DNA of 64,000 nt. Origin: Pachysolen tannophilus NRRL Y-2460. Its lineage: Eukaryota; Ascomycota; Pichiomycetes; Alaninales; Pachysolenaceae. Shown here piece by piece: positions 29,272 to 38,818 of the stretch; positions within the stretch are counted from its first letter, which is position 1, and each line of letters opens with the position of its first letter. Below the pieces are notes generated by a model. That model did not search any database. It had not been told where the DNA came from and saw only the letters and a list, made by a program, of their open reading frames with translations. Location of the stretch: positions 776,000 to 839,999 of the forward strand of contig KV454018.1 in assembly GCA_001661245.1 (NCBI GenBank), in the 5' to 3' direction. Both the position numbers and the translations under genes were made by a program.

Positions 29272-29958
29272 CTAGTTTTCTTCCCTATTACTTAGTTCAA
29301 CTAGCCATTTAAATATATCTACAATTTCATCATCGTTACAACTATGGCCCAAATTATCGTACTTGCGACATTTAACATTGTTAAACCCAAACTCATCAAT
29401 TAAAATTTTTTGTGTTCTTTCGTACTGTTTAAAATCTATTACTTTGTCCCTTATTCCATGTCCCAAGAAAATTGGAGTATTCAAATTATCCAGCTTGTTC
29501 TGATTCTCCAAGATATAATTATACAAGGGTAAATACCCACTTAGTCCAATTATACCACCCAATTGATAATTGATAAGGTTCACCAAGAGTAAACTTAATG
29601 CACAACCTTGACTAAACCCACCAACTATTATATTGTTTAAAGGTATATTTTTTTCTAAATTTTCATCATTAATAATAGTAATTAAATAGTTTAATGAAAT
29701 CAATATATTCATCTTATCCTCATCTACAAGAATATCACTCAAATTCTTAAAATCGTACCATGCTTTAGCCTTGGATTTTTGAAGTGTCAATTTCAATACT
29801 GGACTATCAAGAAAGATAAAATTAAAATTATCAAGTACCTTAAATTCTCTAGCTCTTTCTGATAAAAAAGTCCACCCATCCGACGAATCCCCGAGGCCAT
29901 GCAAAAATATTAAAGTATACTGTGGTTTCGAATCATCTATAGAAGGTATCCTTATCAT
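29272..29958 (-). CDS. TML25: Acyl-protein thioesterase (APT1/YLR118C-like)
   Basis: Alpha/beta hydrolase (228 residues) that removes palmitate from cytosolic faces of membrane proteins. The catalytic triad can be read as Ser116 in GGFSQG, Asp171 in GHGIRD and His205 in NLGHS. The N-terminal oxyanion segment FLHGLGDSSDGW is conserved. Length equals that of S. cerevisiae YLR118C (227). The start ATG at 29958 is followed by IRIPSIDDS. It is divergent from UTP23, about 270 bases apart. Lysophospholipase activity is a known side activity in this family. The symbol is by homology to YLR118C; in S. cerevisiae the name APT1 belongs to a different gene. Confidence 0.9.
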   Translation of the reverse strand: MIRIPSIDDSKPQYTLIFLHGLGDSSDGWTFLSERAREFKVLDNFNFIFLDSPVLKLTLQKSKAKAWYDFKNLSDILVDEDKMNILISLNYLITIINDENLEKNIPLNNIIVGGFSQGCALSLLLVNLINYQLGGIIGLSGYLPLYNYILENQNKLDNLNTPIFLGHGIRDKVIDFKQYERTQKILIDEFGFNNVKCRKYDNLGHSCNDDEIVDIFKWLVELSNREEN

Positions 29959-30094
29959 AATAATGGGTCCTAATAGTTTTTATAAAATAAATATATTTGA
30001 TTATGATATAGATTATTTCAAAGTAATTCTTCTAAAATTCTAAATTTTCAAAATAAAAAAAAAAAAAAATTTTTTTTTACATATAGCAAAAAAA

Positions 30095-30112
30095 AAAATT
30101 TTTCAACTCATC
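30095..30112. promoter_or_regulatory. RRPE followed by PAC core, UTP23 promoter
   Basis: AAAATTTTTCA (reverse complement of TGAAAAATTTT, the RRPE) at 30095-30105, then CTCATC at 30107-30112, the reverse complement of the PAC core GATGAG. The pair lies about 120-135 bases upstream of UTP23, the usual place for ribosome-biogenesis genes. Confidence 0.5.
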
Positions 30113-30231
30113 AAATAAAAGTTATTATCAAACAATTATAATTAAGTTGTTATCAAAATAAAGAAGAAGTGAAGAAGTGAAGAAGTGTTAAAGAGCTATA
30201 GAGAGCCAAAGAGAGTCAAAGAGAGTTGAGG

Positions 30232-31092
30232 ATGAGACAGAAAAGAGCTAAAGCATATAGAAAACAGATTAATGTTTATGTTCATACTTTTAAGTTTAGA
30301 GCACCTTTCCAAACCATAGTAGATGCAGAGTTAGTATTACATTGTGATAAGACTTCTTTTGATTTACAGAAAGGGTTAGATAGAACTATTCAAGCAGAAG
30401 TAAAACCAATGATTACACAATGTTGTATGCAGGAATTATACAAGTCGAGGAACCAAAGAGCTATAGATTATGCCAAATCATTTGAAAGACGTCGTTGTAA
30501 TCATCCACCTTCGGACCCTCTTTCTAGTACCGAATGTATCAAATCGATTGTTGATATAAAAGGTGAAAATAAACATAGATATATAGTGGCAACACAGCTT
30601 GATGAACTTCGAAGATATCTTAGAAAAATTCCTGGTGTTCCATTGGTGTATATGAATAGATCTGTTATGGTTATGGAACCTTTAAGTCAAGCAAGTTTAA
30701 AAATTGAAAAAATTGTTGAAAAAAGGAAATTAACTAAAGGTTTAAATGATGCCAAATATGCAGGACTACCTCATAATGAAGATGAAGAAAAAATTAATAT
30801 CATCAAGATGGAAGGAGAGAAACCCACAGTTTCTAAGAAAAGAAAAATTTCAAAAGAACCAAATCCATTAAGTGTGAAAAAAAAGAAACTGAATAAACCA
30901 GAACATAATCTGGAAACTAATATCAATAATAATAGTAATAACAAAGATGACAAGACAGAAGATGGTAAGACAAAGAAAAGAAAGAGACACCATGGGAAGC
31001 ATAAAATTACTACTATAAATCAAGATATCGAGATTAGCGATAGGCAAGCTGAAAATTTGAGTACCCAGGACAAAGTTCAGGATAATGAATAG
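30232..31092 (+). CDS. UTP23: Utp23 small-subunit processome protein
   Basis: PIN-like nucleolar protein needed for release of snoRNA snR30 and early 18S rRNA processing. The N-terminus is diagnostic: MRQKRAKAYRKQINVY, TFKFRAPFQ, then MITQCCMQELY, FERRRCNH and C-x-K-SIVDIKG. Cys and His residues in these motifs form the known zinc-binding site. HRYIVATQ and GVPLVYMNRSVMVMEP complete the PIN-like domain (about residues 1-165). The last third is a Lys-rich nucleolar-type tail. The start is the ATG at 30232; the TTG two codons before it is not needed, and the family begins MRQKRAK. This gives 286 residues, compared with 254 in S. cerevisiae. RRPE/PAC sites lie just upstream. Confidence 0.95.
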   Translation: MRQKRAKAYRKQINVYVHTFKFRAPFQTIVDAELVLHCDKTSFDLQKGLDRTIQAEVKPMITQCCMQELYKSRNQRAIDYAKSFERRRCNHPPSDPLSSTECIKSIVDIKGENKHRYIVATQLDELRRYLRKIPGVPLVYMNRSVMVMEPLSQASLKIEKIVEKRKLTKGLNDAKYAGLPHNEDEEKINIIKMEGEKPTVSKKRKISKEPNPLSVKKKKLNKPEHNLETNINNNSNNKDDKTEDGKTKKRKRHHGKHKITTINQDIEISDRQAENLSTQDKVQDNE

Positions 31093-31615
31093 ACGGTAGT
31101 GTGGGACGGTAAAGTGTGCCATTTTTAACCAAAGATCAACTGGCATTACTTACTATATATACTTTTCATAGTATATATATTTCCGAAAAGAATTAGATAT
31201 TGATTATCAGAATGTCTCATGATTAGCCGATAGCGAATGATTTAATTCCTAAAATTAGTGAGATTTATTTTTGTCTCTCAAGGCTTTGAACACTTATCAG
31301 CCTCAAAGATAAAAAAATAAAAAATAAAAAAAAACCAATCATTATGTAAAAAAAAATAATAATAAAAGATTGGTACCTTATCAATGCATAATAGCATATG
31401 TAGTTGATAGATAGCTGATATTTTTTGCATAGATAGACAATAGATGATCATAAATATATATATATACAATAGTTCAGTTTATTTTTTTTTGGCTAAGAAA
31501 AAAAAAATAAAATTAAGATAAATAGATAAAAGAAAGTAGGTCAATATATATATATATATAGAGAAAGAGAAAGAGTAATTATTATAATAGTTAATTTTGT
31601 TAATAGTAGGCAACA
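31093..31615. other. UTP23-UGA4 intergenic region
   Basis: About 520 bases serving as the 3' flank of UTP23 and the promoter of the UGA4-like gene. It includes two CTTATC (GATAAG) sites, several GATAG/GATAA sequences and a TA run near 31545-31560 that could act as a TATA element. Confidence 0.6.
31293..31382. promoter_or_regulatory. GATA-factor sites upstream of the UGA4-like gene
   Basis: CTTATC occurs at 31293-31298 and 31377-31382, with more GATA cores between and after them. GATAAG is bound by Gln3, Gat1 and Dal80, which control UGA4 by nitrogen source in S. cerevisiae. I do not see a CCG-N4-CGG type UAS-GABA site. Confidence 0.4.
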
Positions 31616-33337
31616 ATGGCATCATCTGTCAAGCTTTCCGGTACAACTACTTCTGCACTAGAGCCAATTACTTCGAGGCTTTCTATAATTCAGAGTAAGC
31701 TGACTGAAAAAAGAGAAATTGATCCAAGAAGAGCTAAAGATGAGGAAGAATTATTAAAAGAAATCGGTTATAAGCAAGAATTGCATAGGACTTTTTCAAC
31801 TTTTCAAACTTTTGGTATAGCATTTTCTATTATGGGTCTTTTACCTTCAATTGCAACATGTATGGGTACTGGTTTATATACTGGAGCCTCTGGATTAGTA
31901 TGGGGTTGGTTTGTTTCTGGAATTTTCATCTTATCGATTGGTGTTGGTATGTCAGAACTTTGTTCTTCAATTCCAACATCTGGTGGGTTATATTATTGGA
32001 CAAATTATTATTCACCAGATAGTATTAGAGTGCCATTATCATTTGTTATTGGATGTTCAAATTCTGTTGCTTTATGCGCAGGTGTTTGTTCTGTTGATTT
32101 TGGTTTTGCAGGTGAACTTTTATCTGCAGTTTATATTAGTAAAGATGGAGATTTTGATATTACTGTATATAATAAATATGGTATATTTGCAGCATGTTTA
32201 TTACTGCATGTTGCATTAGTTACATTTTCTAGAGGTAAAACTGCTCTGGTACAATCTGTATCAAGTTATGCAAATATTGGAATTTGTCTTTTATTTTTCA
32301 TTGCAGTACCAATTGGTACAAAAATTAATATGGGAGGGTTTAATGATGGGAAATTTATATTTGGTGATATGGAAAATTATGGTGGATGGTCAAATACTGG
32401 ATGGGAATTTTGTAATGGGTGGATGGTTTGTATATGGACAATTGGTGGATTTGATTCATGTGTTCATATGTCTGAAGAACTGAATTCTACAGGTTTTAGT
32501 ATTCCAATTGGAATAATTGGAAGTATATCTATTTGTTGGATAGTTGGATTTTTCATATGTATTACTTTAGGTGCATGTATGTCAACAGATGTTGATAGTG
32601 TTATTGATACTGGATCTGGTGAAGCAATTGCACAAATAATTTATGATTCTTTAGGTAAAAAATGGGCAGTTGCATTTATGTCACTTATTTGTATTTGTCA
32701 ATTTATGATGGGTGCTTCATTATTATTACTGGCTTCAAGACAAATATGGGCTTTTTCAAGAGATGATGGATTACCATTTGCAAAATATATTAAAGTAGTA
32801 AATAAAAAATATAGACAACCACTTAGAGCAACATATTTTGCAGGTGGTTTATCATTATTTATTTGTTGTCTTACATTAGCAGGTGATACAGCTGCAGATG
32901 CTTTATTTTCATTAGCTGTAGCTGGTAATTATTTAGCTTGGACAACTCCAATTTTTTTAAGATTAACAGTTGGTAGAGAAAAATTTAAACCAGGTGCTTT
33001 TTATTTAGGTCCAATTTTTAGTCCAATTGTTAATTGGATAGCTGTATTTTGGACTGCATTCGTTATAATATTATGCATGTTCCCATCTTCAAGTAGTGTG
33101 ACTGCATCAACAATGAATTATACTGTGGTTATAAATCCCGGAGTATGGGTTTTATCAATTCTTTTTTACTTCACCTACAAATATAAATACTACCATGGCC
33201 CAAAATCAAACTTACAAGATCCAACAGCTGAAGATATTGCTGAATTAGAAAGAATTAAACATCAAAAGACAAAAGAAGTAGCTTTAGTTAAAGTATCTAG
33301 CCGTGATGCTTCAAGTAATTCAGACTCGGTAGTATAA
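31616..33337 (+). CDS. UGA4: UGA4-like GABA / amino-acid permease
   Basis: Twelve-segment APC-superfamily transporter (573 residues), closest to S. cerevisiae Uga4, the vacuolar/plasma membrane GABA and aminolevulinate permease. The cytosolic N-terminus ends in LLKEIGYKQELHRTFSTFQTFGIAFS. Family-wide motifs follow: LVWGWFVSG, PTSGGLYYWT, IGCSNSVALCAGVCS, TIGGFDSCVHMSEE, IIYDSLGKKWAVAFMSLI and ALFSLAVAGNYLAWTTP. The close match across its length supports a GABA-type substrate, although choline and biotin-precursor permeases are relatives. Two CTG codons, at 32480 and 32729, fall where S. cerevisiae Uga4 has alanine. GATA sites in the promoter suggest nitrogen control. Confidence 0.88.
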   Translation: MASSVKLSGTTTSALEPITSRLSIIQSKLTEKREIDPRRAKDEEELLKEIGYKQELHRTFSTFQTFGIAFSIMGLLPSIATCMGTGLYTGASGLVWGWFVSGIFILSIGVGMSELCSSIPTSGGLYYWTNYYSPDSIRVPLSFVIGCSNSVALCAGVCSVDFGFAGELLSAVYISKDGDFDITVYNKYGIFAACLLLHVALVTFSRGKTALVQSVSSYANIGICLLFFIAVPIGTKINMGGFNDGKFIFGDMENYGGWSNTGWEFCNGWMVCIWTIGGFDSCVHMSEELNSTGFSIPIGIIGSISICWIVGFFICITLGACMSTDVDSVIDTGSGEAIAQIIYDSLGKKWAVAFMSLICICQFMMGASLLLLASRQIWAFSRDDGLPFAKYIKVVNKKYRQPLRATYFAGGLSLFICCLTLAGDTAADALFSLAVAGNYLAWTTPIFLRLTVGREKFKPGAFYLGPIFSPIVNWIAVFWTAFVIILCMFPSSSSVTASTMNYTVVINPGVWVLSILFYFTYKYKYYHGPKSNLQDPTAEDIAELERIKHQKTKEVALVKVSSRDASSNSDSVV

Positions 33338-33877
33338 AAAAAAAAGTATTATAAAAAAGTACTGTATAAGTAATATAAGTAGTGTGAAAATAACCCAATT
33401 CCACACTTGCTTATCTTATCTTTTTCTTTCTATTATGATTTTTTTGTTATGTTTTTATCTTTTTTCTCTTTTAAGCGCTGATTATTTATTTACCCGGAAA
33501 TTTATCTTATTTTTTTAACTTTTTTTTATTGCTGGGGACTTGCCCTTGCCACTTTAGTTTATCTAACAAGTAATATATATATATATATATTAATTAAATA
33601 TTCTTATCAATATTTTTATATATAAATATATATATATATTTAAATAAATTAAAAATTAATTCTTTATTTTAATTTTTTTTTTACAATCAATCAAGATATT
33701 AGAGGTTCTAGTTCCGGATTGTTGTGTTTTATATTCAGAGCTAGAATAATATTCTGATTGAATTTTATTTAGTTTTATTAAAAATTTTAAAATTTTGTTT
33801 TACCTCTTTTGTTGGTTTTCTTTAGAGTTTAGTTTAGTTTATTAATTCTTTTTTTTTATTTTTCTTTTTTTTTCAAT
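33338..33877. other. UGA4-PRB1 intergenic region
   Basis: About 540 bases of T-rich sequence with TA runs at 33572-33590 and 33616-33640. It holds the UGA4 3' flank and PRB1 promoter. No specific site is convincing. Confidence 0.6.
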
Positions 33878-35587
33878 ATGAAGTTAACTAATGCTTTGGC
33901 CTTGTCGATTTTATCGGCGCTTTCATCATACGCTTTGGTTATTCCTAATCTTGATGAGTTGCCATCAGTTATGAACTTGAATACTCCTCCAAACAAAGCT
34001 GCAGTTGCTAAAGATGATGCTAAGGATGCCGCTGATATCGGCGCTTCCGTTAAAGCTGGTACCGAGAGTAACAACGATAAGGCGGTTGATCCATATTCTA
34101 AGATGAATTTATTTGATGATAACTCAAAGGCTTCAGCTCCACTTTTTTCTGCAGAAACTCAAGGTCGTAAGGTTATTCCACACTCTTATATTATTGTTTT
34201 AAAGCAAGGCTTAACACCAGAACAGATTAATTTCCATAGAGAATGGGTTAAAGAAAAACATTCTAATTTTGCAGATGATCTTTTAAATAAGGATCCAAAT
34301 GATCCATTTTTCATTTCTACACAAGAACAAGGTGTTGATAAATTTGGAGGTTTGATGGATGAATTTAATATTTCAAACTTGATAAATGGTTATTCAGGTT
34401 TTTTCTTGGATCAAACTGTTGAATTGATTAGAAAAAACCCAATGGTTGCATTTGTTGAAAAAAATACAGAGGTTCATGCTAATGAATTTTCTGTTCAAAA
34501 TGGAGCTCCTTGGGGATTAGCAAGAGTTTCTCATAGAGATTCTTTAAACTTGGGTAGTTTTAACAAGTATTTATTTGATGATAATGGTGGAGAAGGTGTC
34601 ACTGCTTATGTTATCGATACTGGTGTTCACGTAAGTCACAAGCAATTTGGTTCAAGAGCTAAATGGGGGAAGACAATTCCAACTGGTGATGCAGATGAAG
34701 ATGATAATGGTCATGGTACCCATTGTGCTGGTACTATTGGATCTGATGATTATGGTATCGCTAAAAAGGCAAATATCGTTGCTGTTAAAGTCTTGAGATC
34801 AAATGGTTCCGGTAGTCTGTCTGATGTTATTAAAGGTATTGAATATGCTGCCAATTCTCATTTGGCTGCTGAAAAGGAAAATAAAAAAGGTTTTAAAGGT
34901 TCTACTGCCAATATGTCCTTGGGTGGTGGTAAATCTGCTGCTTTGGACCTTGCTGTTAATGCAGCAGTTAAAGCAGGTCTTCATTTTGCAGTTGCTGCAG
35001 GTAATGAAAATCAAGATGCTTGTAACACTTCTCCAGGTGGTGCAGAAAAAGTTATTACCGTTGGTGCATCTACTTTATCGGATGCAAGAGCTTATTTCTC
35101 CAACTATGGTAAATGTGTTGATATTTTTGCTCCAGGATTAAACATCTTATCAACATATATTGGTTCAGACACTGCAACTGCCACTTTATCTGGTACATCA
35201 ATGGCTTCACCTCATATTTGTGGTTTATTATCATATTTCTTGTCATTACAACCAGGATCAGATTCTGAATTTTTCAATGGTGCTTCATCAGGTATTACAC
35301 CAGATCAATTAAAGAAAAATTTGATTGCATTTGCTTCTGAAGGTGTATTAAGTGATATTCCAGAAGATACTCCAAACTTGTTGGTCTTTAACGGTGCTGG
35401 TCAAAACTTGTCTTCATTCTGGGATTTAGATGGAAAGTCTGTTGAATCAATGGAAAAACAGCATTTAGTTGATGTTGATAGAATTGTTAAAGATGTTAAA
35501 GATTCAGTTAATTTTGAAAAAGCTGAAGAAAAAATTGTCAAGATTATGGATGAGGTTAAAGATTTAATTGATGACTTAAGAGCTTGA
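33878..35587 (+). CDS. PRB1: Cerevisin, vacuolar proteinase B
   Basis: Vacuolar subtilisin-type serine protease (569 residues) made as a zymogen. A signal peptide covers about residues 1-20 (ALALSILSALSSYALVIPN). The I9 propeptide contains IPHSYIIVLKQ and ends near EVHANEFSVQNGAPWGLARVSH. The catalytic triad is Asp247 (VIDTG), His279 (GHGTHCAG) and Ser441 (LSGTSMASPH). From the mature N-terminus on it closely follows S. cerevisiae Prb1, including SNGSG, GFKGSTANMSLGGGKS and AAGNENQDACNTSP. The acidic charged part of the prodomain is shorter than in S. cerevisiae. The C-terminal tail (about 520-569) is charged and probably removed. A shorter paralogue lies 7.4 kb to the left in the opposite direction. 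Confidence 0.95.
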   Translation: MKLTNALALSILSALSSYALVIPNLDELPSVMNLNTPPNKAAVAKDDAKDAADIGASVKAGTESNNDKAVDPYSKMNLFDDNSKASAPLFSAETQGRKVIPHSYIIVLKQGLTPEQINFHREWVKEKHSNFADDLLNKDPNDPFFISTQEQGVDKFGGLMDEFNISNLINGYSGFFLDQTVELIRKNPMVAFVEKNTEVHANEFSVQNGAPWGLARVSHRDSLNLGSFNKYLFDDNGGEGVTAYVIDTGVHVSHKQFGSRAKWGKTIPTGDADEDDNGHGTHCAGTIGSDDYGIAKKANIVAVKVLRSNGSGSLSDVIKGIEYAANSHLAAEKENKKGFKGSTANMSLGGGKSAALDLAVNAAVKAGLHFAVAAGNENQDACNTSPGGAEKVITVGASTLSDARAYFSNYGKCVDIFAPGLNILSTYIGSDTATATLSGTSMASPHICGLLSYFLSLQPGSDSEFFNGASSGITPDQLKKNLIAFASEGVLSDIPEDTPNLLVFNGAGQNLSSFWDLDGKSVESMEKQHLVDVDRIVKDVKDSVNFEKAEEKIVKIMDEVKDLIDDLRA

Positions 35588-35796
35588 AGCATTTTAAGCA
35601 TTTTTTTTTTTTTTTAATTTGATTTGACTGTAATTTGTTTTTTTTTTTCTTTATTTTTATTTTTTGTTTTTTTTTTTTATTATTACTATTACTATTATTT
35701 TTATTTTATTTTACATTATTATGTTCTCATATATCACAAGAAACCATTCATATTATACCGTTATATTATCTAAATAAAAATTTTTTATTGTAACGT

Positions 35797-36885
35797 TTAT
35801 TTCTGCTGTGCAGATATAACGCTCATACATTGAAACTTGTTAGAATAAGTAGCCTTCCATAAACGAATCTTTGCATCATCACCAGCACTGCTTAATATTG
35901 ATCCTGTTAAATTCCATTTTACTTTCCAAACTTCACCTTTATGATCATCATGACTGGACAATAATTCCACATGTATATGATTCAAAGAATTATCAGCACC
36001 ACTACCAATATTATTATTATTATTATTATGATCATTTCTAGCATTTAACAGTGATCCAGTTCCTTCGATATCTTCATCACGAGAGGTATCCATTTGATCA
36101 TCATTTGGAACAGATTTATTTCCTATTGTCTCTGTTAATTTGAATATGCGTACTAATCCATCTTTACAACCAGTGGCAATCAATTGATAATACCTACCCA
36201 TTGAAGGAGCCCATGAAACAGATCTTATTAAACCATTATGTTCTGGAAGTTGAGTTGCCAAGACAAACTTATCATTTTTATTTTTTTGATAAATAAAACC
36301 TTGATCTAAAGCACATACAACTAATTTTTCAGAAGAAAATCTAGATGGACACCAAGATAATGAAAAATCAGATTGTAATTGAGGTGCTGGTGGTGAACTT
36401 AAAACATTTATTTCATTTGTTAAAGTCCAATGTCTAATATCTGAAGGTTCAATAGCATCATATACTCTTAAGATACCATCATTTCCTATAGTACCAATTC
36501 TTAAACCAAGATGACTAGGAGCAAATGAAATATCATATAATGGACCATATGAATCAGATATTGTTGCCATTTTTTTCCATCTCCTACCAGAACCATTTTG
36601 TTCATCAAAATCTTCTTCCCAAATCTTAATCGTACGATCAAAAGAAATCGATGCCAATATATGTCCAAACTCAGGTGAAGCAAATACAACTTTAACCACC
36701 GATGAATCATGTGCTTTCCAAGAATCATTTAAAACCCAAGTAGAAGTTAAAGGATCTAAATCAAATACTTTTATATGTTGATCCGAAGAACAAGTTGCTA
36801 ATTGTTTCCCATAAAAATCATAAGCAACATTATGTATCAATTCCTCATGACCAGTTGCAAACGGTTTAATAGGCTCTTTCATCAT
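35797..36885 (-). CDS. SEH1: Seh1 nucleoporin / SEA complex WD-repeat protein
   Basis: Beta-propeller protein shared by the Nup84 nuclear-pore subcomplex and the SEA (GATOR2) complex that signals amino acids to TORC1. WD repeats span the 362 residues: GHEELIHNVAYDFYGKQLATCSSDQHIKVFD, with the motif broken here for length, then AHDSSVVKVVFASPEFG, SFDRTIKIWEED, SFAPSHLGLRIGTIGNDGIL and SWCPSRFSSEKL. The last repeat ends GDDAKIRLWKATYSNKFQCM, matching S. cerevisiae Seh1 nearly residue for residue. An acidic/Asn-rich insert sits near residue 270-290. Two consecutive ATGs open the frame; either could be used. Scaffold role at the pore and vacuole is inferred from the family. Confidence 0.96.
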   Translation of the reverse strand: MMKEPIKPFATGHEELIHNVAYDFYGKQLATCSSDQHIKVFDLDPLTSTWVLNDSWKAHDSSVVKVVFASPEFGHILASISFDRTIKIWEEDFDEQNGSGRRWKKMATISDSYGPLYDISFAPSHLGLRIGTIGNDGILRVYDAIEPSDIRHWTLTNEINVLSSPPAPQLQSDFSLSWCPSRFSSEKLVVCALDQGFIYQKNKNDKFVLATQLPEHNGLIRSVSWAPSMGRYYQLIATGCKDGLVRIFKLTETIGNKSVPNDDQMDTSRDEDIEGTGSLLNARNDHNNNNNNIGSGADNSLNHIHVELLSSHDDHKGEVWKVKWNLTGSILSSAGDDAKIRLWKATYSNKFQCMSVISAQQK

Positions 36886-37364
36886 TCTATCTCCTACACC
36901 TAATACACTCTATAAACCTTCCCTATACTTATATATATATATATATATGTATGTCTTCAACATGTTTCGTCTTTCCTCCTCTTTATTTATGTCCGCTTAT
37001 ATTTTGAGGACATAAACATTTACTTTAGTACCGTTTGATCTCCTGTGCACTACCATGAAATTTTCACTTCTTAAAAGTAAAAGAAGAGATGGCTGGTTGA
37101 AAAGAAGTTAACATTCGGTTATTGAGAGAATGGGATTAGTAAGGGGTGATTAGTAAGGGGTGGTTGGTAAAGGTGGTTGGTAAGGGTTTTTAGCTTATTT
37201 GTGCTAGGTTTGAGTATGATTTGAGGTTATGGTTTATTTTTATTTTTTGATTTGTTTGTTCAAAGGCTTCATGTATAGCTTAAAAGATCAATACAACTAG
37301 TTCAAGTACAAGTGTATCAACAAGAGGTGAATTTTTATTATTTAGTTATAGCGGTAACGGTATC
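36886..37364. other. Divergent region between SEH1 and the unrecognised gene
   Basis: About 480 bases. There is a TA run at 36930-36945 and a set of short G-rich near-repeats (AGTAAGGGGTGG / GGTTGGTAAGGG) at about 37135-37190. No gene is seen. Confidence 0.6.
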
Positions 37365-38600
37365 ATGGGTAATCATTTTCAATCTGTTGAAGAGGCTTTT
37401 GGGTCAAATGAGAGTAGCAATATACAAAGATTAAGAGAAAAAGATGCTAGGTTTAATCTGAGAAGAAACATTAGGTCAAGAGAGGAAGTTTATGGATCCA
37501 AAATTGGATCATATTCTCAACAAATGGATCGTAGTCAGTATTATAGTATTGAAGAGCCAATGAGGGCACCTCAAAACAGACCACAGCAACAGTATATTAT
37601 TGATAAAAGGGGGAATGCGGTTGATCCTATTGATTATATGTTTGATTCTTCTAAAGATCGAGCCAAAATTTTTAACAAAATAAGAAATAAAAATAAGAAA
37701 AAAGTTGTATTACCAAATGGAGAACATATAACGGAATTTGTATATGAGAGGAAATTGAAAGAAAGGGAAGAAAGAGCTTTTAGTGGTGATGTTATGGATG
37801 CAATGCCATCTTTTGCGTTGGACTATCGTAATTATAATGAGTATTCTCAACACCACCATCACCAGCAGCGTCAACATGTGGAAAAACCACTGGAAGAAAA
37901 TAGACAACAAAACATTAAAAGTACTACTACATGTACTACATGTAGTAGATGTGCTGCATGTGTTGAAAATAATAAATCAGGTGAAACAAGTGAAACAGGT
38001 GAAGCTACGCTGTATTCTTTATGGGATTATATTTCTTATGCAACTTCGTATTTACCGACTCTTTATTATCCTACCCAGGAAACGGTTAATGATCACGATG
38101 ATCTGACAAGTATTGTCACTACAGATTCTTATGACTTGAACTTAATGGGAAGTCATGGTTCATCTGATACTTCTGTAAGTTCAAAAGAGAGCAATAGGTT
38201 TCAAAAACAACAATTAAATGTTAAAAGTTCAAGCACATCTAGCACATCTTCTCCAACTTCACCTTCTTCTCCTTCCCCATATTATAATAAAGACTCTACT
38301 GATTTCATTTTTAATTCCAAAATTACTCAAAAAGAAGATGAAACACAAAACGCTAAAAATAGCTTCAAACTAAAATTGAAAAAAAAATTAAGAAAAGTAT
38401 CAAGCTCTTTTGAAGATTCATCCATTTCACCTCAATCTCACAATTCCCCCAATTCACCTAAATCCCCCAATTTTTCAAAATCTTTAAAATCTCCAAAAAA
38501 ATTATATTTTGCAGATGTTGAACCAGCTGAGTACAATCGCCAGTATCATCCTAACTATAGGATCCCTTCTTCATCTTCTAAAAACCATCTTAAATGTTAA
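37365..38600 (+). CDS. Unrecognised protein with CxxCxxCxxC motif
   Basis: I do not recognise this 411-residue protein. It begins MGNHFQ, a Gly2 start that could be N-myristoylated, though Gln rather than Ser/Thr at position 6 is a poor fit. The first 150 residues are charged and look the most structured, with DPIDYMFDSSKDRAKIF and LPNGEHITEFVYERKLKERE. A His/Gln stretch precedes four evenly spaced cysteines at 190, 193, 196 and 199. The rest is Ser/Pro-rich, with many SP sites (NSPNSPKSPNFS) typical of phosphorylated disordered tails, ending in a short segment with FADVEPAEYNRQYHPNYR. There is no transmembrane segment. Codon use resembles the neighbours, so it is probably a real yeast gene of unknown role. 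Confidence 0.75.
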   Translation: MGNHFQSVEEAFGSNESSNIQRLREKDARFNLRRNIRSREEVYGSKIGSYSQQMDRSQYYSIEEPMRAPQNRPQQQYIIDKRGNAVDPIDYMFDSSKDRAKIFNKIRNKNKKKVVLPNGEHITEFVYERKLKEREERAFSGDVMDAMPSFALDYRNYNEYSQHHHHQQRQHVEKPLEENRQQNIKSTTTCTTCSRCAACVENNKSGETSETGEATLYSLWDYISYATSYLPTLYYPTQETVNDHDDLTSIVTTDSYDLNLMGSHGSSDTSVSSKESNRFQKQQLNVKSSSTSSTSSPTSPSSPSPYYNKDSTDFIFNSKITQKEDETQNAKNSFKLKLKKKLRKVSSSFEDSSISPQSHNSPNSPKSPNFSKSLKSPKKLYFADVEPAEYNRQYHPNYRIPSSSSKNHLKC

Positions 38601-38818
38601 TTTCGTATACTTTTCATAATATATCTTCATTTTCATTGTATTTTCGTTAGTTCTTCTTTAGTAGTGTGTAACTGTAAGGTGAAAAAAAAGTATTAAGAAA
38701 AAATGAATGAAAGAAAAATTTCAATAATGGTAATAAGAAAACTATTCATTCTTTCATAATAAAAGAGCTTCAAATATAGCATTGGTTAAGTGATATTGGA
38801 AAGAGTTTGGGTATTAAA

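Noticed and set aside
30226-30231. Start of UTP23 two codons upstream of its ATG
   Set aside because: The upstream codon is TTG and the family starts MRQKRAK, which matches the ATG at 30232. The same reasoning moved the starts of the ARA1-like gene, SEN54, GEP7 and MPM1 to their first ATG.
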